Assembly: GCA_949295395.1 (NCBI GenBank)
Contig: CASFLB010000036.1
Coordinates: 1 to 10,457 of the forward strand
Source: an uncultured Pseudomonadota bacterium
Lineage (GTDB): Bacteria; Pseudomonadota; Alphaproteobacteria; RF32; CAG-239
Length of the DNA stretch: 10,457 bases
Direction of reading: 5' to 3'
Numbering within the stretch: the first letter of the stretch is position 1; each line of letters starts with the position of its first letter. Both the position numbers and the translations under genes were made by a program. Shown piece after piece: positions 1-7,271 of the stretch. The notes under the pieces were generated by a model that was not told the origin of the DNA, did not search any database, and was given only the letters and a program-made list of their open reading frames with translations.

Positions 1-18
1 TCATTAGGAGGAAGAACT

Positions 19-414
19 ATGAAAAAACTTTTTGCATTCTTTTTTGTTTTGGCCGCTTTGACAGGCTGCACCAAGGCCGAAGCCGACTTGACCGGAAAGA
101 ATTATAAATTGGTTGATGCTGATTCGAAAGTTGAAATCACTTTAGGATTTGCCAAGGATGAAAATCGGTATTATGGCAAGGCCGTTAATAATTATTTCGG
201 AACCTATAAAGTTCAGGGGGCAGAAATCAGCTTCAGTCAGGCCGGCTCAACCATGATGGCAGCTCCCGAAGATATGATGAGAGCCGAAGCCGCCTATTTT
301 CAGTTTTTACCACAGGTACAAGTTTTCAAGCTTGAGGGAAAACTCTTGACCTTAACCGCTGAAAACGGAGAAACAAGAGTCTTTGAAGAAATTGAAGCGC
401 CAGCAGAAGAATAA
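19..414 (+). CDS. META-domain (HslJ-like) lipoprotein
   Basis: The 131-residue product begins with a lipoprotein signal: two lysines, a hydrophobic stretch (residues 5-13) and the lipobox L14-T15-G16-C17, so the mature protein should be lipidated at Cys17 and membrane-anchored in the envelope. Residues 24-123 fit the META/DUF306 fold seen in HslJ. The match includes NNYFGTYKV (57-65) in place of the usual 'N.y.G.Y.v' stretch, the ISFSQAGSTMMA strand (70-81), and the 'E..fl..L..v..f.l.g..L.L' pattern over 90-112. The family is linked in Escherichia coli to heat response and novobiocin resistance, but its biochemical role is unclear. The start is fixed by AGGAGG at 6-11, seven bases ahead. A second gene follows after 16 bases, so the two are probably cotranscribed from a promoter upstream of the window. 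The family assignment rests on pattern alone. Confidence 0.8.
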   Translation: MKKLFAFFFVLAALTGCTKAEADLTGKNYKLVDADSKVEITLGFAKDENRYYGKAVNNYFGTYKVQGAEISFSQAGSTMMAAPEDMMRAEAAYFQFLPQVQVFKLEGKLLTLTAENGETRVFEEIEAPAEE

Positions 415-430
415 AGCAAAGGACTAAGTT

Positions 431-787
431 ATGGCTGAGCCGCTGCCCCCTCAAGAACAATTTTTTCCGCTATTGGTTGAAAGTTACATTCGCCTTGAAA
501 CGGTTGTAACTTGCCTAAAAAATGAAGACGCCGGCAATGAATACAAAGCCTTGCCGACAAAGTTCAAAATTGCGGAAGAATATTATAAACAGGTTGTCGA
601 AAACGAGATTCAGTCGCCGCTTTTGGGGTTAAAACTGGATTACGATTCGACCAACTCAATCTTAACCGTTGAGCCGGATAATTTTGTTTTGGAATTATAT
701 AAAAACAAGATTATGCGTGAGGTAGCGCTCAAACAGTCCATAGATTTTCAGCAACGATATTCAAAATTCATTACGTTGGTTGAATAA
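431..787 (+). CDS. Small hypothetical protein, function unknown
   Basis: I do not recognise this 118-residue protein. It is soluble, with no signal peptide, membrane segment or cysteine cluster (one Cys, at 28). It reads as mostly helical at both ends, with a short beta-like stretch near residues 65-88 (LKLDYDSTNSILTVEPDNFV). The start is supported by AAAGGA at 418-423, seven bases ahead of the ATG. It lies 16 bases behind the META lipoprotein gene and just before a strong terminator, so it is the last gene of that transcript. Codon use resembles its neighbours, which supports a real gene. Nothing visible assigns a job beyond co-expression with an envelope lipoprotein. Confidence 0.7.
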   Translation: MAEPLPPQEQFFPLLVESYIRLETVVTCLKNEDAGNEYKALPTKFKIAEEYYKQVVENEIQSPLLGLKLDYDSTNSILTVEPDNFVLELYKNKIMREVALKQSIDFQQRYSKFITLVE

Positions 788-792
788 GAAAA

Positions 793-829
793 ACGGCCGA
801 GAAGAAAAACTTCAAGGCCGTATTTTTTT
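793..829 (+). terminator. Rho-independent terminator, likely bidirectional
   Basis: The stem ACGGCC (793-798) pairs with GGCCGT (816-821). An inner stem GAAG (801-804) pairs with CTTC (810-813) around an AAAAA loop, and seven Ts follow at 823-829. It sits six bases past the stop at 787. Read on the minus strand, the same hairpin is followed by TTTTTC, so it could also end trpS transcription (trpS stops at 857). Confidence 0.88.
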
Positions 830-856
830 ACGAGCTACGCCGATTCGGTATTAGCT

Positions 857-1873
857 TTATCTTCCGAACACAGCATCTTTTAAGCGTTTTAGCGTTGCTT
901 GAGCCGCCGGACGAGCTTTTTCGGCACCTTTTTGCAGCATTTCTTCAACCTCATCAAAATGAGACATATAGTAATTATACTTTTCGCGAGCTTCTTTAAT
1001 CTCGGCAATCACGGCGTCAAGCAACATATTTTTGATGTGGCCATAGCCGAGTTTTCCTTGTCGCAAACCATCACCCATTTCTTTAAGCTGTTCTGGTGTG
1101 GCGATTGATTTATAAATTTCATAAACCAAAATCTCATCAGGATTCTTTGGCTCTTCCATTGGGCGAGAGTCGGTTTTAATCGAGAAAATGGCTTTTTTAA
1201 TTGACTTATCATCTTCAAATAAAGGGATAACATTGCCATAAGACTTGCTCATCTTACGTCCGTCAACACCGGGGACAACCGCAACATTGTCATCAAAATA
1301 ATAAGTCGGCAGTTTTAAAAGCTCTTTGTTGTAATGAGCGTTAATGGCGCCGGCAATATCGCGGGCGATCTCGACATGCTGAACCTGATCTTTGCCGACA
1401 GGGACAATGTCGGAATCATAAGCCAAGATATCAGCGGCCATGAGGGTTGGATAGGTATAAAGCCCCATGTTGATGCCGTCATCATCAGGCTTTCCGGCTT
1501 CCCGATTCTTATCGACCGCAGCTTTGTAGGCATGAGCCTTGTTCATAAACCCTTTAGGGGTATAAGCATAAAGAATGGTTGTGATTTCAGGGATTTCAGG
1601 AATATCAGACTGCCGGAAGAAAAAAGACTTTTCGGGATTAAGCCCGCTGGCCAAATAGATACAAGCAATCTCTTTGGTTTTAGCATTAAGCACTTCAGGA
1701 TTTTTTTCAGCATTAATAGCGTGATAATCCGCAATAAACATATAATGCTTTCCGCCTTGTTCAAGAGCGTTATTGCCAAGGGCAATCGCGGGCTTGATTG
1801 CGCCAAGATAATTACCCAAATGAGGCGTTCCGGTCGGCTTGACACCGGTTAAAATCGTTTTTCCTTCAAACAT
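857..1873 (-). CDS. trpS: Tryptophanyl-tRNA synthetase
   Basis: A class Ic aminoacyl-tRNA synthetase that activates tryptophan with ATP and charges tRNA-Trp in the cytoplasm. The 338-residue length is normal for the bacterial enzyme. The N-terminus carries the HIGH-type signature as PTGTPHLGN (13-21). The KMSKS loop is exact at 207-211 within GRKMSKSYGN. The family sequence DQVQHVEIARDIA (162-174) and the FRQSDIPE stretch (86-93) are present. The start at 1873 is preceded on the minus strand by AGGA roughly ten bases upstream, and the protein begins at the expected MFEGKTILTG. The gene diverges from serS across a 97-base gap, so two tRNA synthetase genes sit head to head. It converges with the META lipoprotein transcript. 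No catalytic residue appears to be missing. Confidence 0.97.
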   Translation of the reverse strand: MFEGKTILTGVKPTGTPHLGNYLGAIKPAIALGNNALEQGGKHYMFIADYHAINAEKNPEVLNAKTKEIACIYLASGLNPEKSFFFRQSDIPEIPEITTILYAYTPKGFMNKAHAYKAAVDKNREAGKPDDDGINMGLYTYPTLMAADILAYDSDIVPVGKDQVQHVEIARDIAGAINAHYNKELLKLPTYYFDDNVAVVPGVDGRKMSKSYGNVIPLFEDDKSIKKAIFSIKTDSRPMEEPKNPDEILVYEIYKSIATPEQLKEMGDGLRQGKLGYGHIKNMLLDAVIAEIKEAREKYNYYMSHFDEVEEMLQKGAEKARPAAQATLKRLKDAVFGR

Positions 1874-1970
1874 TTTATTACATTTCCTAAATTTTGTATT
1901 GAAATTATCTGTAAAATTGGTACTCTAAACGACAGTTAAAATCAACAAAAAAACAAATAGGACAATAAAA
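1874..1970. promoter_or_regulatory. Divergent trpS/serS promoter region
   Basis: This 97-base AT-rich gap separates two divergent genes and must hold both promoters unless transcription enters from further away. On the plus strand the best candidates are TTGAAA (1899-1904), 16 bases, TACTCT (1921-1926), or a TAAAAT -10 at 1912-1917 with no good -35. On the minus strand no pair is convincing. I see no T-box or leader-peptide attenuator. The region as a whole is a safe call, but the exact boxes are weak. Confidence 0.4.
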
Positions 1971-3254
1971 ATGTTGGATATTAAATACATTATTGAGAAT
2001 AAAGAACTCGTACAAGAAGGACTTAATAAAAAAGGTTACGCGAATATCATAAACTTAGACGATTTAATATCCCTTCATTCCTCAATTACAAAGTTAAAAA
2101 CCTCATCTCAGGCCAAGGCGGAAGAAAAAAATAAATTAAGTAATTCGATAAAATCAGCCTCGGCTGAGGAGCGTCCGGCTATTATTGCTAAGAGTAAAGA
2201 ATTAGGCGAAGCCTTAAAGCAAGAGCTGGAAGAGCTTGATGCTGAACAGAAAAAATATGATGAAATCATGTTGCGCATGCCAAATATGCCGAGCCCAGAC
2301 TGTCCGGTTGGCCCTGATGAAAGTGGCAATGTTGTGATTCGCAAGGTTGGCGAAATTCCTCAGTTTAACTTCAAACCGCGTGATCATGTTGAGTTAATGG
2401 AACTCAATGATTGGGGCGAGATGGAAAGGATAGCCAAAGTCAGCGGCTCCAGAACCTATGCCATCAAAAATGATTTGGCGCAGTTGGAATTAGCCATGCA
2501 CATGATGGTGCTGGACAAGTTACGCGCTCATGGCTTTACGGTGATTACCGTTCCATCAATTTCAAAGGAAAAGCCATTGTACGGTCAGGGCTACCTGCCG
2601 TTTTCAAGAGATGAAATTTATTATATGCCGGCCGATGATGTTTATTTGTCGGGTACCGCAGAGCTGATTTTAAATTCTTTGCGTGCGGATGAAATCATAA
2701 ACGAGGCAGAACTGCCGATTCTCTATGCCGGATTTTCTCCTTGCTTCCGTCGTGAGGCCGGAGCTGCAGGAAAAGATACCAGAGGCTTGGTCCGTGTTCA
2801 CCAGTTTATGAAGACCGAACAATTTGTCATTTGCAAAAACGATATTAAAGAGAGCGAAAAATGGCATCAAACCTTGTTGAAAATATCGGAAGAAGTTTTG
2901 CAGGATTTGGAATTGCCTTATCAGGTTTTGGATATCTGCACCGGTGACATGGGCGCCCCGAAATATCGTCAATACGATTTGGAGGCTTGGGTTCCGTCAC
3001 AAAATTGTTATCGTGAAACCCATTCTTGCTCCAACATTACCGAATGGCAGGCTCGCCGCACCAACTTGCGTTATCGTGATAACGCTGATGGTAAAGTGAA
3101 GTATGTTCATACCTTAAACAATACCGGTATTGCTACCCCGCGCGCTTTGGTGCCGTTTATTGAATGCCACCAAAATGAAGACGGCAGCGTCAATATTCCG
3201 CAAAAGCTTCGCCCGTATTTGGGAGGAAAAACCAAAATCGGTAAGAATATATAA
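1971..3254 (+). CDS. serS: Seryl-tRNA synthetase
   Basis: A class II aminoacyl-tRNA synthetase that charges tRNA-Ser (and tRNA-Sec where present). The 427-residue length is typical. Residues 1-105 form the N-terminal tRNA-binding arm, with two long charged helices (about 35-65 and 68-100) that make the family's antiparallel coiled coil. The catalytic core follows: GTAE (228-231, canonical TAE serine-site motif), motif 2 as CFRREAGAAGKDTRG (258-272), then YDLEAWVPSQ (335-344) and ETHSCSN (349-355), and motif 3 as NNTGIATPRALV (383-394). The C-terminus ends in the usual IPQKLRPYLGG. The start has AGGA at 1959-1962, eight bases ahead, and gives the standard MLDIK beginning. The HD-domain gene follows after 24 bases with its own ribosome site, so the two form a transcription unit that ends at the terminator at 4537-4566. 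Confidence 0.97.
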   Translation: MLDIKYIIENKELVQEGLNKKGYANIINLDDLISLHSSITKLKTSSQAKAEEKNKLSNSIKSASAEERPAIIAKSKELGEALKQELEELDAEQKKYDEIMLRMPNMPSPDCPVGPDESGNVVIRKVGEIPQFNFKPRDHVELMELNDWGEMERIAKVSGSRTYAIKNDLAQLELAMHMMVLDKLRAHGFTVITVPSISKEKPLYGQGYLPFSRDEIYYMPADDVYLSGTAELILNSLRADEIINEAELPILYAGFSPCFRREAGAAGKDTRGLVRVHQFMKTEQFVICKNDIKESEKWHQTLLKISEEVLQDLELPYQVLDICTGDMGAPKYRQYDLEAWVPSQNCYRETHSCSNITEWQARRTNLRYRDNADGKVKYVHTLNNTGIATPRALVPFIECHQNEDGSVNIPQKLRPYLGGKTKIGKNI

Positions 3255-3278
3255 AGAAGACAATCCAAAGGAAAACAC

Positions 3279-4517
3279 ATGAAACACGTTGTATCTAACC
3301 TTCTCGAATTTATGTTAAAAACGGAATGTTTTTACGGTCAGGAGATTTCATCAGCGAACAACGCCGGAGAAAAAGAATGTCAGTCCACAAGGGTATTGAA
3401 ATTGTGTTTTCTAGGATACTTGGTTCATCCTTATCTAAAACAAAAAATAAATATCAGCAAGCTGATACGGCTATCTTTGGTGGCAAGCCGCTTTATTTCG
3501 GAAAGTTTATTTGAGGGCAATATAAAAAAGCTTGGCGCCAAAGAGCGTGCTTATGTTTTGGATCGCGCCAAGCAGGCTGATGCGCTTTTGGATAGAAAAA
3601 CAGAAACCTTAAGCGAAGTGCTTTCAGAAGTTTTGGAGCAAAAAAGCCTTGAGAGCCGGTTGATAATGTTTTTAGGCCGCTGGATAAACCTTTGGGAAGA
3701 GATTGCTTCTAAGAAAAATTGGGAACATAAAACCGCTTTTAGAGAAAAGCCTTATGAGAGCTTATCCTCGGTTAAAAAGCTTGAAGAACCTTTTGTCGAA
3801 GAAGCCTTTTCTTACCTGAACAAAAAGATATACGAGGTTTTATCGGCAGAAGGCGTGGAGTTGGCTGCACCCAAAATCAAACACACGCCGTTTACGGAAA
3901 ATCTGCTTGATTTTATGACTCATATTGACGATTTGTGCCAAACCCAGCGAGATAATCTCATGGCCGATGGCCGCAGAGAAACCGATGCCGATCATATCAT
4001 CAAACTTATGTGGTGGATAATGGTAGCTTTACCGCACCTGCAAAAGAAGTATGATGAAGACAAGTTGTTTGAATTGGCCTTGGTACATGATATTGTCGAG
4101 GCGCGTTGCGGCGATATTCCTTTGTCTTTGCAACACAGCGACGCTGGAATAAAGCTGCAAAAGATTCAAAACGAGTGGGAGGCGATTATGTACTTCCGCG
4201 CGATTTTGCCGCCACCGTTAAACAATCTGACCTATAATTTGTTTGAAGAATATGAAACCAAGGAAACGCCGGAGAGCAAAGTCGTTTGGGCGCTGGATAA
4301 GCTAGATGCCAATTGGCAGGCAAACCTCTATAATGGTGGCGATGTCACGTATTGGGGCAAATATCCGAACGGTGAGGTTTACTATCAACTGGCCTTAACG
4401 CGCAAACCTTTGGTCACGGAAATGGGCGAGCCTTTGTTGAAAGAGCTTGAGGACGAAACCATAAAAATTTCTCAAAAAAATATGGAATCCTGCGGCATAA
4501 AGGTAGGAAATTTATAG
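3279..4517 (+). CDS. HD-domain phosphohydrolase with degenerate N-terminal HD copy
   Basis: The C-terminal half (about 205-355) is an HD-domain metal-dependent phosphohydrolase of the YfbR/HDDC2 5'-deoxynucleotidase type. Metal ligands are in place at H239, H270-D271 (LVHDIVEARCGDI) and D340 (ALDKLDANWQ). Known relatives remove phosphate from deoxynucleoside monophosphates, so nucleotide turnover is the likely role, but the substrate is not shown. The N-terminal half (7-140) aligns with it without gaps: residues 7-70 against 208-271 share about 17 identities, including NLLxFM, KL, KL and LV. In that copy the ligands are R38, A69-S70 and G133, so it cannot bind metal the same way. The 412-residue length is about double the single-domain enzymes (roughly 200), consistent with an internal duplication. 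AAAGGA (3267-3272) lies six bases before the ATG. It is cotranscribed with serS and converges with pntB. Confidence 0.85.
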   Translation: MKHVVSNLLEFMLKTECFYGQEISSANNAGEKECQSTRVLKLCFLGYLVHPYLKQKINISKLIRLSLVASRFISESLFEGNIKKLGAKERAYVLDRAKQADALLDRKTETLSEVLSEVLEQKSLESRLIMFLGRWINLWEEIASKKNWEHKTAFREKPYESLSSVKKLEEPFVEEAFSYLNKKIYEVLSAEGVELAAPKIKHTPFTENLLDFMTHIDDLCQTQRDNLMADGRRETDADHIIKLMWWIMVALPHLQKKYDEDKLFELALVHDIVEARCGDIPLSLQHSDAGIKLQKIQNEWEAIMYFRAILPPPLNNLTYNLFEEYETKETPESKVVWALDKLDANWQANLYNGGDVTYWGKYPNGEVYYQLALTRKPLVTEMGEPLLKELEDETIKISQKNMESCGIKVGNL

Positions 4518-4524
4518 CAAAAAG

Positions 4525-5880
4525 CTATTGTTCCAGAACCGAGGTAATTTCCTCGGTTACTTTTTTGGCATCGCCATAAAGCATAAAAGTATTCGGAGCA
4601 TAAAACAGCGGATTGTCCACGCCGGAATAGCCTGTTGCCAGAGAGCGTTTAACAAAAAAGACGGTTTTGGCTTTACCGACCTCCAGCACCGGCATTCCAT
4701 AAATGGGAGAAGAGCTATCCGTTTTCGCCAAGGGATTAGTCACATCATTGGCGCCGATAACATAGGCCACATCGGCTGTAGCAAATTCGCGGTTTATCGC
4801 TTCTAGCTCAAACACATCTTCATATGGCACATTAGCTTCGGCCAGCAAGACATTCATATGCCCCGGCATACGACCGGCCACCGGATGAATGGCAAATTTA
4901 ACCTCAACATTATATTTTGAGGCGAGTACTTCAGCCATTTCTTTCAGAATATGTTGTGCCTGAGCAACCGCCATACCATATCCCGGAACAATAATCACTT
5001 TAGAGGCATTTTCCATGATAAAAGCGGCATCTTGGGGATCACCGGCTTTAGCTTGCTGATTTGCTTCTAGAACAGAGGCGGTAGAACCTTCACCAAAAGA
5101 GCCAAAGATAACAGACATCAAAGAGCGATTCATGGCCTTTGTCATGATATAAGAGAGAATAGCACCGCTCGCACCGACAATAGCCCCGACAATAATCAGC
5201 AAGATATTATTAAGCGAGAAGCCGATGCCAACGGCCGCCCAACCGGAATAAGAATTAAGGATAGAGATAACAATCGGCATATCCGCACCGCCAATCGGCA
5301 AAACAAGGGTAACCCCGAGCACAAGAGAGGCCGCGGCAAGCAGATAAAAAGGCTCAATCTGACCGGTAATTACAAAATGAGCGCAGGAGGCAACCACCAA
5401 AAGCGCCAACATCAGATTAAACGTCCGGTGTAGCGGAAAATGTAAAGGCTTGGCTGAAATGAGGCCTTGCAACTTTGCAAAAGCAAGGATTGAACCGGAA
5501 AAAGCAACAGCACCGATAAGTAACCCGATAGCATTTTCGACATAGAGTGCCGAACCGGACAATATTTCGGCAAGAGCGATGAGTACGGCAGACAAGCCGC
5601 CCAAACCATTAAACGCCGCAATCATTTGAGGTAGGGCGGTCATCTTGACTTTGAGCGCAAAATAAGAGCCGATAAGAGCCCCGACAATCAGGGCCAATCC
5701 TACCCACAGCGTATCGCTGACAAGGGATGAGGATAAGGTTGCGCCAATGGCAAGAACCATTCCAAAGATGCCGAGCAAATTACCTTTTCTTGCCGTATCA
5801 GGTGCGGCCAAACTGCGAATAGAGAGAATGAACAATACCGCCGACAAAAGATAAGAAACGAGTAGCAAGGAATTAGTCAT
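4525..5880 (-). CDS. pntB: Transhydrogenase beta subunit
   Basis: Beta subunit of proton-translocating NAD(P)+ transhydrogenase, which uses the proton gradient to drive hydride from NADH to NADP+. The 451-residue chain has a membrane domain (about 1-260, with many hydrophobic helices) and the NADP(H)-binding domain III (about 290-451). Family marks are GGADMPIVISILNSYSGW (197-214), SYIMTKAMNRS (243-253), VPGYGMAVAQAQH (298-310), HPVAGRMPGHMNVLLAEA (332-349), GANDVTNPLAK (376-386) and KRSLATGYSG (411-420). At position 91, where E. coli PntB has the proton-path histidine, this protein has Asn (AAFNGLGG). The reading frame is open to 5961, but I choose 5880: it gives the normal MTNSLLL start, has AGGAGG upstream and overlaps the pntAB stop by eight bases. 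Last gene of the operon. Confidence 0.95.
   Translation of the reverse strand: MTNSLLLVSYLLSAVLFILSIRSLAAPDTARKGNLLGIFGMVLAIGATLSSSLVSDTLWVGLALIVGALIGSYFALKVKMTALPQMIAAFNGLGGLSAVLIALAEILSGSALYVENAIGLLIGAVAFSGSILAFAKLQGLISAKPLHFPLHRTFNLMLALLVVASCAHFVITGQIEPFYLLAAASLVLGVTLVLPIGGADMPIVISILNSYSGWAAVGIGFSLNNILLIIVGAIVGASGAILSYIMTKAMNRSLMSVIFGSFGEGSTASVLEANQQAKAGDPQDAAFIMENASKVIIVPGYGMAVAQAQHILKEMAEVLASKYNVEVKFAIHPVAGRMPGHMNVLLAEANVPYEDVFELEAINREFATADVAYVIGANDVTNPLAKTDSSSPIYGMPVLEVGKAKTVFFVKRSLATGYSGVDNPLFYAPNTFMLYGDAKKVTEEITSVLEQ
4537..4566 (+). terminator. Rho-independent terminator of serS-HD unit, inside pntB
   Basis: A perfect eight-base stem AACCGAGG (4537-4544) / CCTCGGTT (4551-4558) closes a six-base loop, then AC and six Ts (4561-4566). 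It lies 20 bases past the HD-gene stop. The bases also encode the last residues of PntB on the other strand. The minus-strand reading has no T-run after the hairpin, so it should stop only plus-strand transcription. Confidence 0.88.
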
Positions 5881-6187
5881 GGCGTTTTTCCTCCTGAGGC
5901 AAAGGTTTTTCTTTTTTCTTAAACATAAGGAGCATGCGCTGTGAGACGATAAATCCGCCAAAAATATTGATTGAGGCTAAAACCACGGCAATGAGGCCCA
6001 AAATTTTTGCCGAACTAAATTCGATAGCACCGGCAGTAATGAGCGCCCCGAGAATAACCACGCCGGAGATAGCATTAGACACACTCATCAAAGGTGAATG
6101 CAAAGCCGGTGTCACACCCCAAACCACAAAATAACCGACAAAGCAGGCCAAAACCAAAATAGTCCAAAGTAAAAAACTGTCTGTCAT
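5873..6187 (-). CDS. pntAB: Transhydrogenase alpha-2 membrane subunit
   Basis: Small membrane subunit (104 residues) of three-subunit transhydrogenases. It corresponds to the C-terminal membrane part of the fused E. coli PntA. Three hydrophobic helices are visible at about 5-25, 33-53 and 60-82, followed by a charged tail. The family signature is present as TPALHSPLMSVSNAISG (26-42), and the last helix carries NIFGGFIVSQRML (74-86). Position 41 is Ser, where the Thermus thermophilus alpha-2 has the proton-path His42 (in 'IHG'); a serine here is what E. coli-type enzymes carry. The frame opens at 6214, but the start at 6187 is preferred: it forms an ATGA overlap with the pntAA stop, has GGAGA a few bases ahead, and avoids an implausible charged extension. 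Translation is probably coupled along all three genes. Confidence 0.94.
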   Translation of the reverse strand: MTDSFLLWTILVLACFVGYFVVWGVTPALHSPLMSVSNAISGVVILGALITAGAIEFSSAKILGLIAVVLASINIFGGFIVSQRMLLMFKKKEKPLPQEEKRHD

Positions 6188-7221
6188 AGCAAGTCTCCGT
6201 TTTTCATAAAACATACGGCTTTCAAAATTTCGTCGTTAAAGTCAGTTGGATTTTGCGCCACAGGCTTAAAAAAGGTTTGAACAAAGTTATAAATATTGCG
6301 GGCAAAAAGCTCGCTGGCCGAATAAGGCAGCAAAGCCGCTCCGTTAGAAAGACCGATAATCGAAACATCAAACAATCTAACGATTTTGCCGGCATCAGAG
6401 CCTTCAATATTGCCGCCGCTGTCAACCGCCATATCAACCAGAACCGAATTCTTTTTCATTTGTTTTATCATGTCTTTGGAGATAAGGCGCGGTGCTTTTT
6501 TATCAGGAATTTGCGCTGTCGTAATCACGATATCCGATTGCTTGAGTTGATTAAGAAAATCTTGCGGATTTTCGTTTTTCAAATATTTTCCACCTAGAGA
6601 TTCGACTTGTTCTTTAACTTCCACGCGAACATCTGAAGCCACAACTTGCGCTCCCAGACGTTTGGCTGTGGCAATAGCTTGCAAACCGGCCACCCCGACC
6701 CCAACCACAAAAACTTTTGCCGGAGGTATAGTTCCGGCGGCCGTAATCATAAACGGCACGGCACGATTAAAGCTGTTTATGCCAACAAGAGCGGCTTTAT
6801 AGCCGGCCAAATTACTTTGCGATGAAAGAACGTCCATATTCTGCGCCCGAGAGATGCGCGGAATAAGATTGAGAGCAAAACAAGAGGCTTGTTTTTTTGC
6901 CAAATCTGATTTTGAGGCCGTGCGCGATTCGCTCGGAAAAAGAGCAACGATGGCGCATCCGTTTTTCATAAGCGAAATTTCTTTAGGCTGCGGCGCGTTG
7001 ATTTTAAGGATGATATCGGCTGACTTGTAGACTTCTTTGGCTGAAGATGTGATTTTGGCACCGGCTTGGCGGTAGTCATCATCATTAAAGCCGGATTCGC
7101 TTCCTGCGTCAGATTGGATATGAACCTCAAATCCGAGGGTGATAAATTTTTTGACGGTTTCGGGTGTGGCGGCCACGCGGGTTTCGTTAGTTAAAATTTC
7201 TTTGGGAACGGCAATAATCAT
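6184..7221 (-). CDS. pntAA: Transhydrogenase alpha-1 NAD(H)-binding subunit
   Basis: Soluble domain I of the transhydrogenase, which binds NAD(H) and passes hydride to domain III of PntB; the fold is shared with alanine dehydrogenase. The start at 7221 gives 345 residues beginning MIIAVPKEI, the family N-terminus, with GAGG five bases upstream; the frame extends to 7335 but that would run into the divergent gene at 7307. Marks seen: RVAATPETVKKF (15-26), MDVLSSQSNLAGYKA (129-143), the nucleotide-binding GVGVAGLQAIATAKRLGA (174-191) with acidic D197 ending the second strand, TTAQIPDKKAPRLI (234-247) and SASELFARNIYNF (301-313). It is about 40 residues shorter than the Rhodospirillum rubrum subunit, mostly because the stretch between SLGGKYL (208-214) and QSDIVITTA (228-236) is reduced. 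It could be confused with alanine dehydrogenase, but the adjacent pntAB and pntB settle it. First gene of the operon. Confidence 0.93.
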   Translation of the reverse strand: MIIAVPKEILTNETRVAATPETVKKFITLGFEVHIQSDAGSESGFNDDDYRQAGAKITSSAKEVYKSADIILKINAPQPKEISLMKNGCAIVALFPSESRTASKSDLAKKQASCFALNLIPRISRAQNMDVLSSQSNLAGYKAALVGINSFNRAVPFMITAAGTIPPAKVFVVGVGVAGLQAIATAKRLGAQVVASDVRVEVKEQVESLGGKYLKNENPQDFLNQLKQSDIVITTAQIPDKKAPRLISKDMIKQMKKNSVLVDMAVDSGGNIEGSDAGKIVRLFDVSIIGLSNGAALLPYSASELFARNIYNFVQTFFKPVAQNPTDFNDEILKAVCFMKNGDLL

Positions 7222-7261
7222 CTTGACCTCAGCAAAGCATGATACTAAATTCGAACAAGAT

Positions 7262-7271
7262 ATTATATAAT
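7262..7271. promoter_or_regulatory. Palindromic shared -10 between pnt and CHR operons
   Basis: The ten-base palindrome ATTATATAAT contains a perfect TATAAT on the plus strand (7266-7271) and another on the minus strand (7262-7267). It is placed to start the CHR operon (ATG at 7307) and the pnt operon (ATG at 7221) about 30-40 bases ahead of each. Neither direction has a good -35 box at 16-18 bases, so the two promoters may be weak, activator-dependent or mutually exclusive. Confidence 0.5.

Noticed and set aside
1334..1852. A 172-codon plus-strand open frame opposite trpS
   Set aside because: It lies entirely antisense to trpS, whose protein is complete with its catalytic motifs. No ribosome site or recognisable protein pattern supports it.
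4514..4528. ATAGC-AAAAA-GCTAT hairpin as a terminator
   Set aside because: The five-base AT-rich stem is too weak and no T-run follows on either strand.
5881..5961. N-terminal extension of PntB by 27 residues
   Set aside because: The extension is a charged, cysteine-containing stretch overlapping pntAB. The internal ATG at 5880 has AGGAGG ahead and gives the family N-terminus.
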